A stretch of DNA of 64,000 bases. Origin: Caulobacter zeae (GTDB lineage Bacteria; Pseudomonadota; Alphaproteobacteria; Caulobacterales; Caulobacteraceae). The notes under the pieces are model-generated. The model did no database searches. It saw only the letters and a list, made by a program, of their open reading frames with translations, and had not been told where the DNA came from. Location of the stretch: positions 60,690 to 124,689 of the forward strand of contig NZ_PJRS01000020.1 in assembly GCF_002858925.1 (NCBI RefSeq), read 5' to 3'. Shown here piece after piece: positions 8,186-16,831 of the stretch (its first letter is position 1; each line of letters begins with the position of its first letter). The translations under genes and the position numbers were made by a program.

Positions 8186-9700
8186 GTGGTGGACCAGCGC
8201 ATTCGCAAGGTCGTGGTCGTGGGCGGCGGCACCGCCGGCTGGATGGCGGCTGCGGCGTTCAGTCGGCTGCTGGTCGACGACGCGGTGTCGGTCGAGGTCG
8301 TCGAGTCCGAGGCGATCGGCACGGTCGGCGTCGGCGAGGCCACCATCCCGACCATCCGCAACTTCAACCAGACCCTGGGCCTGGACGAGGTCGAGTTCAT
8401 CCGCGCTACCCAGGCCAGCTTCAAGCTGGGCATCGATTTTCGCGACTGGGGCCGCGTGGGCCATCGCTACTTCCACGGCTTCGGCGACTTCGGCACCGAC
8501 CACGAGGCCGTCCAGGCCCACCAGCTGTGGCGGCGGCTGAGGGCTCTGGGCGATCCCAGCAGTCTCGAGGACTGGTCGCTGCCGACCGCGGCGGCGGCGC
8601 TGAACCGCTTCATCCCGCCCAGCCCCGATCCGCGCTCGCCGCTGCACGACTACGCCTACGCCTACCATTTCGACGCCGGGCTCTACGCGGCCTTCTTGCG
8701 TCGCTACGCCGAGGCGCGGGGCGTCATGCGCGCCGAGGGCAAGATCGTCGACGTCGCCTTGCGCGGCGAGGACGGCTTCGTCGAGGCGGTGGTGCTGGAG
8801 GACGGCCGCCGCGTCGAGGGCGACCTCTTCGTCGACTGCTCGGGTTTCCGGGCGCTGCTGATCGAAGGCGCGCTGAAGGCCGGTTTCGAGGACTGGTCGC
8901 GCTGGCTGCCCTGCGACCGAGCGCTCGCCGTGCCCTGCAAGCTGGGCGGCGACGGCCTGACGCCCTACACGCGCTCGACCGCCCGCGAGGCCGGCTGGCA
9001 GTGGCGCATCCCGCTGCAGCACCGGATCGGCAACGGCTATGTCTATTCCAGCGCCTTCGTCGACGACGAGCGCGCGGCCCGCACCCTGATGGAGAACCTG
9101 GACGGCCAGGCGCTGGACGATCCGCGCCAACTGCGCTTCCTGGCCGGGCGTCGCAGGAAGTTCTGGGACCGCAACGTGGTGGCCGTCGGCCTGTCCGGCG
9201 GGTTCCTGGAGCCGCTGGAGTCGACCTCGATCAGCCTGATCCAGAACGGCGTCGCGCGTCTGCTGGAGTTCTTCCCCGACCGCCGCTGCGACCCGCTGCT
9301 GGCCGACGAGTTCAACCGCGTCTCGGCCCAGGAATACGAGCGCATCCGCGACTTCATCATCCTGCACTACTGCATCAACCAGCGCGACGAGCCGATGTGG
9401 CGGCAGGTGCGCGAGGTCGAGCTGCCCGACAGCCTGCGGGCCAAGATCGCGCTCTACAAGGCGCGCGGCCACGTGGCGATCCACGAGGGCGACGGCTTTG
9501 GCCGGCCCAGCTGGATCGCCATCTACAACGGCCTTGGCGTCGTGCCCGAAGCCTACGATCCGCTGGCCGACCGGATCCCCGAGGCGGAACTGCGCAAGCT
9601 GATGGAGCATCGCCGGGCGCTGATCCGGCATACGGCCCAGTCGATGCCCACGCAGGACGCCTTCATCGCCCGTCACTGCGCGGCGGCGCCGATCGGCTGA
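8186..9700 (+). CDS. Flavin-dependent tryptophan-halogenase-like protein
   Basis: 504 residues from a GTG at 8186 with AGGGGAGA upstream; an ATG at 8144 would lack a good ribosome binding site. The FAD site is VVVGGGTAGW. The two residues essential in PrnA and RebH are present: Lys80 in ASFKLGIDF and Glu345 in LEPLESTSI. The halogenase WxWxIP motif is WQWRIP (271-276). These features predict a working FADH2-dependent halogenase that makes HOCl or HOBr, needing a separate flavin reductase, not seen here. Family members are repeatedly found next to TonB receptors and glycosidases in Caulobacterales and Xanthomonadales, and some related enzymes (for example BrvH) act on indoles, but their role in sugar loci is unknown. 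Confidence 0.85.
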   Translation: MVDQRIRKVVVVGGGTAGWMAAAAFSRLLVDDAVSVEVVESEAIGTVGVGEATIPTIRNFNQTLGLDEVEFIRATQASFKLGIDFRDWGRVGHRYFHGFGDFGTDHEAVQAHQLWRRLRALGDPSSLEDWSLPTAAAALNRFIPPSPDPRSPLHDYAYAYHFDAGLYAAFLRRYAEARGVMRAEGKIVDVALRGEDGFVEAVVLEDGRRVEGDLFVDCSGFRALLIEGALKAGFEDWSRWLPCDRALAVPCKLGGDGLTPYTRSTAREAGWQWRIPLQHRIGNGYVYSSAFVDDERAARTLMENLDGQALDDPRQLRFLAGRRRKFWDRNVVAVGLSGGFLEPLESTSISLIQNGVARLLEFFPDRRCDPLLADEFNRVSAQEYERIRDFIILHYCINQRDEPMWRQVREVELPDSLRAKIALYKARGHVAIHEGDGFGRPSWIAIYNGLGVVPEAYDPLADRIPEAELRKLMEHRRALIRHTAQSMPTQDAFIARHCAAAPIG

Positions 9701-9791
9701 TCGGGGAGGGGGCGCCGACGCCATGCCCGGTGGCGGCCGTCTTTGCGGTCGGCATTGCCGCTCTGAACCGCCACGGCGCAAAAAAATGGGC

Positions 9792-9805
9792 TGATAACGC
9801 TATCA
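9792..9805. promoter_or_regulatory. LacI-family operator TGATAACGCTATCA
   Basis: Differs from the perfect palindrome at 5076-5089 at one base. It sits 6 bp before a TTG hexamer, nearly the same arrangement as at the receptor promoter, so both promoters are probably controlled by one LacI-type protein. Confidence 0.65.
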
Positions 9806-9811
9806 AAACCC

Positions 9812-9838
9812 TTGCGCATTCATTTGTATGATTATACA
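9812..9838 (+). promoter_or_regulatory. Candidate promoter downstream of the LacI operator
   Basis: TTGCGCA (9812-9818), a 12-bp spacer and ATTATACA (9831-9838). TTGTATGATTATA here matches TTATATGACTATA at the receptor promoter in 10 of 13 positions. TGTAT and ATACA also form an inverted repeat (9825-9838), so a regulator site is an alternative reading. Confidence 0.35.
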
Positions 9839-9844
9839 TATCTG

Positions 9845-9992
9845 ACCGTGGCGCCGGGGTCGTGAAAGCGACTGTTCGGCCGTGCGATCTTCTCGCGAAG
9901 TTCGCCAGCGCGCCGCGCGAACCACCTCCCCGGTCTCGCGCGAGTCTTTTCAACCGCGCATCGCCTCCTGCGGGCGATGCGCGGATTTTTTT
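9845..9992 (+). ncRNA. Candidate small RNA or attenuated leader
   Basis: A transcript from the operator-controlled promoter at 9812-9838 would end after about 150 nt at the strong intrinsic terminator at 9955-9992. No open reading frame with a ribosome binding site is visible inside it. It could be a free small RNA under the same LacI-type control as the receptor, or the attenuated 5' leader of the GH35-GH31 transcript. This is inference from sequence signals only. Confidence 0.3.
9955..9992 (+). terminator. Strong intrinsic terminator
   Basis: A GC-rich hairpin (CGCGCATCGCC, a short loop, GGGCGATGCGCG) directly followed by GATTTTTTT. It lies 255 bp after the halogenase stop and about 270 bp before GH35, so it either ends the halogenase transcript or truncates a leader that starts near 9845. 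Confidence 0.8.
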
Positions 9993-10102
9993 GCCTTTTG
10001 TGCAATTGTTACAAAGATTTGCCGGGCGGGCGCGCCCGAAGCAGCGCCGTGAAAACCGGTTGCAATCGCGGCCGCCTCGGCTAATTGTCCTATTTATAAG
10101 AA

Positions 10103-10116
10103 TGGTAGCGGTAACG
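10103..10116. promoter_or_regulatory. Weak LacI-type operator-like site
   Basis: TGGTAGCGGTAACG matches 10 of 14 positions of the palindrome at 5076-5089 and lies just downstream of a TTGCAA/GCTAAT promoter-like pair (10060-10085). A roadblock position for a repressor is possible. Confidence 0.35.
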
Positions 10117-10187
10117 AGTTGGCGGGGCTGAAAGTCTCTCGCGCGACCGCCGGATCGGGAGGAGGCGAGCGGCATGTCGATGCCATA

Positions 10188-10201
10188 TGACAGCGCTTAC
10201 T
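10188..10201. promoter_or_regulatory. Weak LacI-type operator-like site
   Basis: TGACAGCGCTTACT keeps the AGCGCT core and 10 of 14 positions of the operator at 5076-5089. It lies 64 bp before the GH35 start. Its ACAGCGCT core also occurs inside the GH97 gene at 44931-44945. Confidence 0.3.
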
Positions 10202-10265
10202 TTCCGCCGCGGGCGATCGATGCAGGCATAGGTTCAGGCCGGCTCGCCAGCATGGAGGTTCTCGC

Positions 10266-11915
10266 GTGACGTCTTCTTGGAAGCCCAAGTGGGGCCGGCA
10301 GGGCTTCGCCGCCCTGGGAGCGATCCTCAGCCTGACCGTCGCCACGCCGACCTTCGCGCAAGGCCAGCTGCCCAAGCTGGTGACCAAGGACGGCAAGCAC
10401 GCCCTGCTGGTCGACGGCAAGCCGTTCCTGATGCTGGGCGTCCAGGCCAATAACGCGGCCAACTACGCCTCTCAGATGCCCAAGGTGTGGCCGGCCGTGA
10501 AGGCCCTGCACGCCAACACCCTGGAGATCCCGATCGCCTGGGAGCAGATCGAGCCGGTCGAGGGCAAGTTCGACTTTTCCTATCTCGACCTGCTGCTGAA
10601 GCAGGCGCGCGAGAACGACACCAAGCTGGTCATCCTGTGGTTCGCCACCTGGAAGAACAACGGCCCGCAATACGCTCCGGAGTGGGTCAAGCTCGACAAC
10701 AAGCGCTTCCCGCGCCTGGTCAACGGCAAGGGCGAGGTCAAGAACTCGCTGTCGCCCCACTTCCGCGCGACGCTGGAGGCCGACAAGAAGGCCTTCGTCG
10801 AGCTGATGCGCTTCATCAAGGCCAATGATCCCGACCACACCGTGATCATGGTCCAGCCCGAGAACGAGGTCGGGGCCTACAGCGCCATCCGCGACTTCTC
10901 GCCGACCGCCCAGAAGATCTTCGACGGCCAGGTTCCCAAGGAGCTGGTCAAGGCGATGAACAAGAAGCCGGGGACCTGGAAAGAGGTGTTCGGCAAGGAC
11001 GCCGACGAGTTCTTCTATGCCTGGTCGATCGGCCGCTATGTCGACGAGATCGCCGCCGCCGGCAAGCAGGTGCTGCCGCTGCCGATGTACGTCAACGCCG
11101 CCCTGCGCGACCCCTTCAATGACCAGGACCCGTTCACCTACTCGTCGGGCGGGCCGACCTGGAATGTGCTCGACGTCTGGAAGGCCGCCGCGCCGTCGAT
11201 CGACGCCCTGGCGCCCGACATCTACATGCGCGAGAGCGAGAAGGTCCGGAAGACGCTGGAGCAATACGGCCGGCCCGACAACGCCCTGTTCGTGCCCGAG
11301 ATCGGCAGCGACAAGGCCTATGCCCGCTACATCTACGACGTGCTGGGCCATCAGGGCATCGGCTTCGCGCCGTTCGGCCTCGATTTCACCGGCTATTCCA
11401 ACTACCCGCTGGGCGCCAAGACGGTCGACGCCAAGACGCTTGAGAACTTCGCCGTCCACTACCGCCTGCTGTCGCCGATGGCCCGCGAGTGGGCCCGCCT
11501 GTCCTACGAGGGCAAGGTCTGGGGCGTGGGCGAGCAGGAGGGCGGCAAGCCCGAGACCATCGACCTGGGCGGCCGCTGGAACGTGCGCGTCACCTATGGC
11601 GAATGGCAGTTCGGCTCGATCGAGGCTCCCTGGATGGCCAAGGCCGAGAAGCAGCCCGACCGCGAGATCCCCGACGCCGGCGCCCTGATCGCCCAGCTGT
11701 CGCCCGACGAGTTCCTGATCACCGGCTACCGCGCTCGCCTGACCTTCGGCGCGGCCAAAAACGAGCGGTTCATGGTCTCGCGGGTCGAGGAAGGCCACTT
11801 CGACGAGGCGGGCCGGTGGGTGTTCGACCGCCTGTGGAACGGCGACCAGGTCGACTACGGCCTGAACCTGACCACCTTGCCGCAGATCCTGAAGGTGAAG
11901 CTGGCGACCTACTAG
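10266..11915 (+). CDS. GH35 beta-galactosidase (DUF5597 C-terminal domain)
   Basis: 549 residues from a GTG with GGAGG upstream. Residues 1-31 are a signal peptide ending TFAQ, so the enzyme is exported. Residues about 45-380 form a clan GH-A barrel: the acid/base is probably Glu201 in VQPENEVG and the nucleophile Glu345 in LFVPEIG. The C-terminal part (about 400-549) corresponds to the DUF5597 beta-domain of the GH35 branch that includes the Cellvibrio xyloglucan galactosidase Bgl35A. That comparison is from memory of the family. It is followed after 53 bp by the GH31 gene, the same pair as in characterised xyloglucan loci. Likely role: removing beta-1,2-galactose from xylosyl side chains in the periplasm or at the surface. 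Confidence 0.85.
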   Translation: MTSSWKPKWGRQGFAALGAILSLTVATPTFAQGQLPKLVTKDGKHALLVDGKPFLMLGVQANNAANYASQMPKVWPAVKALHANTLEIPIAWEQIEPVEGKFDFSYLDLLLKQARENDTKLVILWFATWKNNGPQYAPEWVKLDNKRFPRLVNGKGEVKNSLSPHFRATLEADKKAFVELMRFIKANDPDHTVIMVQPENEVGAYSAIRDFSPTAQKIFDGQVPKELVKAMNKKPGTWKEVFGKDADEFFYAWSIGRYVDEIAAAGKQVLPLPMYVNAALRDPFNDQDPFTYSSGGPTWNVLDVWKAAAPSIDALAPDIYMRESEKVRKTLEQYGRPDNALFVPEIGSDKAYARYIYDVLGHQGIGFAPFGLDFTGYSNYPLGAKTVDAKTLENFAVHYRLLSPMAREWARLSYEGKVWGVGEQEGGKPETIDLGGRWNVRVTYGEWQFGSIEAPWMAKAEKQPDREIPDAGALIAQLSPDEFLITGYRARLTFGAAKNERFMVSRVEEGHFDEAGRWVFDRLWNGDQVDYGLNLTTLPQILKVKLATY

Positions 11916-11968
11916 GTCGCCGCTTTCTCCAAGAACCAAGAACAACGACGACAGGGAAGAAGAACGAC

Positions 11969-14815
11969 ATGCGCAGCATCTATCGAGGGCGCGGCTTGGC
12001 CGTGGGCCTGGCCCTTTCCCTGCTGGCCTCGACCAGCGCCTTCGCCCTCGACGGCGGCTTCGAGAAGACCGCCGACGGCGTGGTCGTCACCCCCGCCTCG
12101 GGTCCGGCCAAGAAGGTGCGGCTGCAGGTGATGGGCGAGCGCATCATCCACGTCACCGCCTCGCCGACCGACACGTTCGATGCGCCGCCCAGCCTGATGG
12201 TCACAGCCAAGCCTGTCACCAGCGGCTTCACGGTCGACGAGAAGGGCGGGGTGCTGACGCTGAAGACCGCCAAGGCCACCGCCCAGGTCTCGCTGAAGGA
12301 CGGCACGGTCGACTTCCTCGACGCCGCCGGCCGCAAGGTGCTGGCCGAGCGCGATCGCGGCGCCTTCACGCCGGTCAAGGTCGAGGGGCAGGACTTCTAC
12401 AGCGTTCGCCAGCAGTTCAATCCGGGTACGGACGAGGCCTTCTACGGCCTTGGCCAGCACCAGAACGGCCAGATGAACTACAATGGCCGCGACGTGGAGC
12501 TGCTGCAGTACAACCGCGCCATCGCCGTGCCGATGCTGCTGTCGTCCAAGGGCTACGGCCTGTTGTGGGACAACAACTCTATCACCCGTTTCGGCAATCC
12601 GGTCCCCTATGACGTCGCCTCGCGCGACCTGAAGGTCTTCGACGCCGACGGCAAGGCCGGCGGCTTCACGGCCAAATACTACCAGAACGGCCAGCTGAAG
12701 GTGACGCGGGTCGAGAAGGACATCGACTACCGCTTCCTGAAGGACCTGCCGGGCTGGCCGGCCGAACTTCAGGACGCCGCCAAGAAGAACCTGCCGGGCC
12801 AGACCGTGACCTGGGACGGCTTCGTCCAGACCGACAAGGCCGGCGAGCACAATTTCAAGCTCTATTCCAGCGGCTACGCCAAGGTGTGGCTGGACGGCCA
12901 GCTGGTCATCGACCGCTGGCGCCAGAACTGGAACCCCTGGTACCACAACTTCGACGCCAAGCTGACGCCGGGCAAGAAGCACAAGGTGCGCGTCGAGTGG
13001 ACGCCCGACGACGGCTATATCGGCCTCTTGCACAACGACCCGATGCCGGCGGTGGACCGCCATTCGTTGCAACTGACCTCGGAAGTCGGCAAGGCCATCG
13101 ACTACTACTACATCGGCGGCGACGACCTGGATCAGGTGGTCTCGGGCTATCGCGACCTGACCGGTTCGGCGGTGATGATGCCGCGCTGGGCCTACGGCTT
13201 CTGGCAGTCGCGCCAGCGCTACGAGACCCAGGACCAGATCGTCGGCGTGGTGAAGGAGTACCGTAAGCGCGGCTTGCCGCTCGACAACATCGTCATGGAC
13301 TGGCGCTACTGGAAAGACCCGGAGTGGGGCACCCACAAGTTCGACGAAACGCGCTTCCCCAGCCCGCAGAAGATGGTCGACGACATCCACGGGATGAACG
13401 CCCACTTCATGATCTCGATCTGGCCGAAGTTCTATCCGACTACGGACAACTTCAAGGAGCTCGACGCCAAGGGTCACATGTACAAGCGCAACATCGAGCA
13501 GGGCGCGCTTGACTGGGTCGGTCCCGGCTACCTGAATTCGTTCTACGACCCTTATTCGCAGGAAGCCCGCGACATCTACTGGAAGCAGGTCAAGCGCGAC
13601 CTGAAGGTCTATGGCGTCGACGCCTGGTGGATGGACGCCTCCGAGCCCGACCTGCACTCGAACGTCGACGTGCCCGAGCGCACCCTGCGCATGAGCCCGA
13701 CAGCGCTGGGCCCCGGCGCGGAATACTTCAACAGCTACGCGCTGGAGCACACCCGCGGCGTCTACGAGGGCGAGATCAGGGACAATCCCGACGTCCGTCC
13801 GTTCATCCTGACCCGCTCGGGCTTCGGCGGCCTGCAACGCAACGCCTCGGCGGTGTGGAGCGGCGACGTGGTGGCGCGCTGGGACGACTTCCGCGACCAG
13901 ATCTCGGCCGGCGTGAACCTGTCGATGTCGGGCATTCCCAACTGGACCACCGACATCGGCGGCTTCTCGGTCGAGAAGCGCTATGAGACCAAGGATCCCG
14001 CCCACTGGGCCGAGTGGCAGGAGCTGAACCTGCGCTGGTTCCAGTTCGGCGCCTTCAGCCCGCTGTTCCGCAGCCACGGCGAGCTGCCGCTGCGCGAGAT
14101 CTACGAACTCGCCGACGAGGGCAGCGATATCTACAAGTCGCTGGCCTGGTATGACGAGCTTCGCTACCGGCTGATGCCCTACGTCTACACCCTGGCGGCC
14201 GACACCTATCACCGCGACGGCAGCATGATGCGCGGCCTGGTGATGGACTATCCGAACGACGCCAAGGCCCGGAACGTCGACGACCAGTACCTGTTCGGCC
14301 AGGATTTCCTGGTCGCGCCGGTCACCGCCTTCAAGGCCCGCTCGCGCGGCGTCTACCTGCCGGCCGGGACCTGGTACGATTTCGAGACCGGCAAGGCCTT
14401 CAAGGGCGGCCAGACGGTCAAGGCCGACGCGCCGCTGGCCCGCATGCCGCTGTTCGTGAAGGCCGGCGCCATCGTGCCGACCACGGTCGTCCAGCAGTAT
14501 GTCGGCGAAAAGCCCGACGCGCCGATCACCCTGCTGGTCTTCACCGGCAAGGACGGCAGGTACGAGCTCTATGAAGACGACGGCCTGTCCAACGGCTACG
14601 CCCGCGGCGCCTGGGCCCGCACGCCGATCTCCTATGACGACGCCACCGGCCGGGTGACCATCGGCGCCCGCTCGGGCGGCTTCAAGGGCATGGTCGAAAA
14701 GCGCACCTTCAAGGTCCGCTTCATCGGCAAGGGCGCCAGGCCGACCGACTTCGACGCCGCGGCCGACTTGACCGTCGAGTACGACGGCCAGCCGGTGGTG
14801 CTGGCCCGGAAGTAA
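11969..14815 (+). CDS. GH31 alpha-xylosidase-like glycosidase with PA14 insert
   Basis: 948 residues from the ATG at 11969 (AGGGAAGA upstream). The frame is open further upstream only as a shadow of GH35. Residues 1-27 are a signal peptide. After an N-terminal beta-domain, a PA14-like insert spans about residues 235-360 (YSSGYAKVWLDGQLVIDRW). The catalytic barrel carries the nucleophile Asp556 in WWMDASEPD and the probable acid/base Asp633 in AVWSGDV, followed by GH31 C-terminal beta-domains. A PA14 insert in GH31 is the hallmark of xyloglucan-oligosaccharide alpha-xylosidases such as Cellvibrio Xyl31A. With GH35 upstream, alpha-xylosidase is more likely than alpha-glucosidase, but activity cannot be proven from sequence. 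Confidence 0.85.
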   Translation: MRSIYRGRGLAVGLALSLLASTSAFALDGGFEKTADGVVVTPASGPAKKVRLQVMGERIIHVTASPTDTFDAPPSLMVTAKPVTSGFTVDEKGGVLTLKTAKATAQVSLKDGTVDFLDAAGRKVLAERDRGAFTPVKVEGQDFYSVRQQFNPGTDEAFYGLGQHQNGQMNYNGRDVELLQYNRAIAVPMLLSSKGYGLLWDNNSITRFGNPVPYDVASRDLKVFDADGKAGGFTAKYYQNGQLKVTRVEKDIDYRFLKDLPGWPAELQDAAKKNLPGQTVTWDGFVQTDKAGEHNFKLYSSGYAKVWLDGQLVIDRWRQNWNPWYHNFDAKLTPGKKHKVRVEWTPDDGYIGLLHNDPMPAVDRHSLQLTSEVGKAIDYYYIGGDDLDQVVSGYRDLTGSAVMMPRWAYGFWQSRQRYETQDQIVGVVKEYRKRGLPLDNIVMDWRYWKDPEWGTHKFDETRFPSPQKMVDDIHGMNAHFMISIWPKFYPTTDNFKELDAKGHMYKRNIEQGALDWVGPGYLNSFYDPYSQEARDIYWKQVKRDLKVYGVDAWWMDASEPDLHSNVDVPERTLRMSPTALGPGAEYFNSYALEHTRGVYEGEIRDNPDVRPFILTRSGFGGLQRNASAVWSGDVVARWDDFRDQISAGVNLSMSGIPNWTTDIGGFSVEKRYETKDPAHWAEWQELNLRWFQFGAFSPLFRSHGELPLREIYELADEGSDIYKSLAWYDELRYRLMPYVYTLAADTYHRDGSMMRGLVMDYPNDAKARNVDDQYLFGQDFLVAPVTAFKARSRGVYLPAGTWYDFETGKAFKGGQTVKADAPLARMPLFVKAGAIVPTTVVQQYVGEKPDAPITLLVFTGKDGRYELYEDDGLSNGYARGAWARTPISYDDATGRVTIGARSGGFKGMVEKRTFKVRFIGKGARPTDFDAAADLTVEYDGQPVVLARK

Positions 14816-14827
14816 GGGGCGCAAGTT

Positions 14828-14913
14828 CCTCGCCCTTCGACAGGCTCAGGGTGAGGAACTTGAATGCACGACCCTTGCCTTGGTCCTCATCCTGAGCTCG
14901 TCGAAGGACGAGG
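14828..14913. repeat. REPIN-like inverted doublet, copy 1
   Basis: Two roughly 29-bp units (core CCTTCGACAGGCTCAGG and its inverted relative CCTGAGCTCGTCGAAGG) face each other across 28 bp. The same arrangement recurs at 42911-42997 and 47607-47690. On the plus strand it may also act as the terminator after GH31. Confidence 0.75.
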
Positions 14914-15016
14914 ACCACGCACAGTTGATAAGCCCCGGCGCCGCAAGCGCCGGGGCTTTGCTTTGCGGGGATGGGCGGTCCACCTTGGCGGCGACGAATC
15001 CGAAGAGGGCCGCTCC

Positions 15017-16000
15017 ATGTCCAAGTTCATCGCCGCGGCCGCGCTCGCGGCCTCGCTGACCGCCGCGCCGGCCGCCTTCGCCGGCGACTGGTCGCTGGCC
15101 ATCCACGGCGGGGCGGGCGTGATCAACCGCGGCAGCCTGACGCCCGAGAAAGACGCGGCCTATCGCGCCGGCCTCGACGCGGCGCTCAAGGCCGGCTCGG
15201 CGGTGCTCGAGAAGGGCGGCTCCAGCCTCGACGCCGTCGAGGCGGCGGTGAAGGTGCTGGAGGACAATCCGCTGTTCAACGCCGGCCGCGGCGCGGTCTT
15301 CACCGCCGACGGCAAGAACGAGCTGGACGCCTCGATCATGGACGGCGCGACCCTGAAGGCCGGCGCGGTGGCGGGCGTGACCCGTACGAAGCACCCGATC
15401 AGCCTGGCGCGGACGGTTATGGAGAAGTCGCCGCACGTGATGCTGGCCCGCGAGGGCGCCGACAGGTTCTCGGTCGAGCAGGGGCTGGAGCAGGTCGATC
15501 CCGGCTACTTCCGCACCGAGGAGCGCTGGAAGCAGCTGGAGGCCTGGCGCGCCAAGCAGAAGGCGGCGCTGGATCCGACCCACCTCTACGGCACGGTCGG
15601 CGCGGTGGCGATCGACGCCCAGGGCCACCTGGCGGCCGCCACCTCGACCGGCGGCATGGTTGGCAAGAAGTGGGGCCGCATCGGCGACAGCCCGATCATC
15701 GGCGCGGGAACCTACGCCCAGGACGGCGTCTGCGCGGTCTCGGCGACCGGGTCTGGCGAATACTTCATCCGCACCAGCGCCGCCCACCAGGTCTGCGCCC
15801 GCATCGCCTGGAAGGGCGAGGACCTCAAGACCGCCGGCGACGCCACGATCAAGGCCATCGGCGACATCGGCGGCGACGGCGGCATGATCACCATGAACGC
15901 CAAGGGCGAGGTCGCCTTTCCGATGAACAGCTCGGGCATGTACCGGGGCTGGGCCAGCGCCAAGGGGCGGGGTACGGCGATCTACGCGGACGAGAAGTAG
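15017..16000 (+). CDS. Exported isoaspartyl peptidase/L-asparaginase (Ntn-hydrolase, T2 family)
   Basis: 327 residues from the ATG at 15017. The frame is open back to 14864, but that segment runs through a repeat, and a signal peptide (ending PAAFAG) begins exactly at 15017. The family is the plant-type Thr-dependent asparaginase: LAIHGGAGVI, NPLFNAGRGAVF, and the autocleavage site YGTVGAVAID, where the Thr becomes the nucleophile of the beta subunit; GGMVGKKWGRIGDSP also fits. It removes isoaspartyl residues from peptides or deamidates asparagine. It lies on the same strand as the GH genes but is separated by a REPIN-like element, so it may be a separate transcription unit. Confidence 0.85.
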   Translation: MSKFIAAAALAASLTAAPAAFAGDWSLAIHGGAGVINRGSLTPEKDAAYRAGLDAALKAGSAVLEKGGSSLDAVEAAVKVLEDNPLFNAGRGAVFTADGKNELDASIMDGATLKAGAVAGVTRTKHPISLARTVMEKSPHVMLAREGADRFSVEQGLEQVDPGYFRTEERWKQLEAWRAKQKAALDPTHLYGTVGAVAIDAQGHLAAATSTGGMVGKKWGRIGDSPIIGAGTYAQDGVCAVSATGSGEYFIRTSAAHQVCARIAWKGEDLKTAGDATIKAIGDIGGDGGMITMNAKGEVAFPMNSSGMYRGWASAKGRGTAIYADEK

Positions 16001-16017
16001 GGCGCGGATCAAAGGAA

Positions 16018-16036
16018 CCTCCCCCTGTGGGGGAGG
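16018..16036. terminator. Palindrome between convergent genes
   Basis: CCTCCCCCTGTGGGGGAGG, followed by TTTGTT on the plus strand, lies between the convergent asparaginase and M23 genes. It could terminate the asparaginase transcript and belongs to the CTCCCCC/GGGGGAG repeat family seen elsewhere in the window. Confidence 0.55.
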
Positions 16037-16040
16037 TTTG

Positions 16041-16703
16041 TTACGCCGCCGCCACCAGCTTCGGCTGGATCAGGGCCGCGGCGTTGATCCGCCGGCCGCC
16101 GGGCTTGATGACTTCCAGGTGCACGTGGTCGGTGATGCCGGGATAATGCTTCTGCAGGCTGGCCACGGTGCCGATCACCTGTCCCAGGCGGATGGTCTGG
16201 CCGACCTCGACGTCGGGATCGACGTAGAAGGCGCGGGCGACGTAGCCGAGGGCCGGGTTGGTGATCTCGACGAAGCGCAGGTCCGGCGCGTCGGCGTAGG
16301 CGTAGCCGATCTTGGTGACGTAGCCCGACATCGGGGCCTTGGCGGCCTGGCCGGCGACCGCGACATAGTCGACGCCCTCGTGCTTGCGCGAGCCGCCGTC
16401 GCGGCGGGCGCCGAACGCGCCGTCGCCGAAGTCGTCATACTCGCGCGGGGCCGCGCCGGTGGGGTTGGCGAAGTCGGGCGCGCCGTCGCCGTCGACGTCG
16501 GAACCCTTCCACACCGTCTCCATGCGCACGGGCTGGGGCGGCGCCTCGTCCAGCCTGTTCAGCAGGGTCTGCACCGCCGGCCGCGCCGACCGGTTCGCGT
16601 GCGGGTTTTCCATCGCCAGACCCGCCATCGGCGCGAAGAGCACCGTCAGACCCAGGGCGATCCGCGCCTGGGGAGGAAGCTTCTTCAGCGCCGGAAAATG
16701 CAT
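16041..16703 (-). CDS. M23 family metallopeptidase (LytM-like)
   Basis: 220 residues. The N terminus (about 12-30, ARIALGLTVLFAPMAGLAM) is a signal peptide or membrane anchor. The C-terminal half is an M23 domain with the zinc-binding motifs HEGVDY and DHVHLEV; both the H-x(3)-D type and the HxH motif are intact, so an active endopeptidase is expected. M23 enzymes cut peptidoglycan cross-bridges in the periplasm or activate amidases. It is monocistronic and convergent with the asparaginase gene. Its upstream region contains a TTAACCAT motif (16761-16768) and a GATTC (CcrM-type) site at 16850-16854. Confidence 0.85.
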   Translation of the reverse strand: MHFPALKKLPPQARIALGLTVLFAPMAGLAMENPHANRSARPAVQTLLNRLDEAPPQPVRMETVWKGSDVDGDGAPDFANPTGAAPREYDDFGDGAFGARRDGGSRKHEGVDYVAVAGQAAKAPMSGYVTKIGYAYADAPDLRFVEITNPALGYVARAFYVDPDVEVGQTIRLGQVIGTVASLQKHYPGITDHVHLEVIKPGGRRINAAALIQPKLVAAA

Positions 16704-16831
16704 TTCGCCATCCTATGGATCGTTTCACCTCGTGGGGCGTTTAGCGCGCCACGGGCGTCGTTAACCATTCAGATAAGGCGATGAAAAGGCAGGATTGCTG
16801 CGTCAGGACGACGCGCATGTGCTTGGCTATG

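Larger units (their letters stand above)
9701..10265. other. 565-bp intergenic control region upstream of GH35
   Basis: No coding sequence is convincing. In order it holds a LacI-type operator (9792-9805), a promoter-like segment (9812-9838), an intrinsic terminator (9955-9992), a second promoter-like stretch (TTGCAA at 10060 and GCTAAT at 10080), and two weaker operator-like sites (10103-10116 and 10188-10201). The order promoter-terminator-promoter suggests a short RNA or an attenuated leader. Confidence 0.6.

Noticed and set aside
11912..14824. 970-codon minus-strand open frame
   Set aside because: Antisense to GH31, which has signal peptide, catalytic residues and Shine-Dalgarno; the antisense frame has none.
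14828..14913. Simple GH31 terminator
   Set aside because: The same inverted doublet occurs twice more in other contexts, so it is better described as a repeat, even if it also stops transcription.
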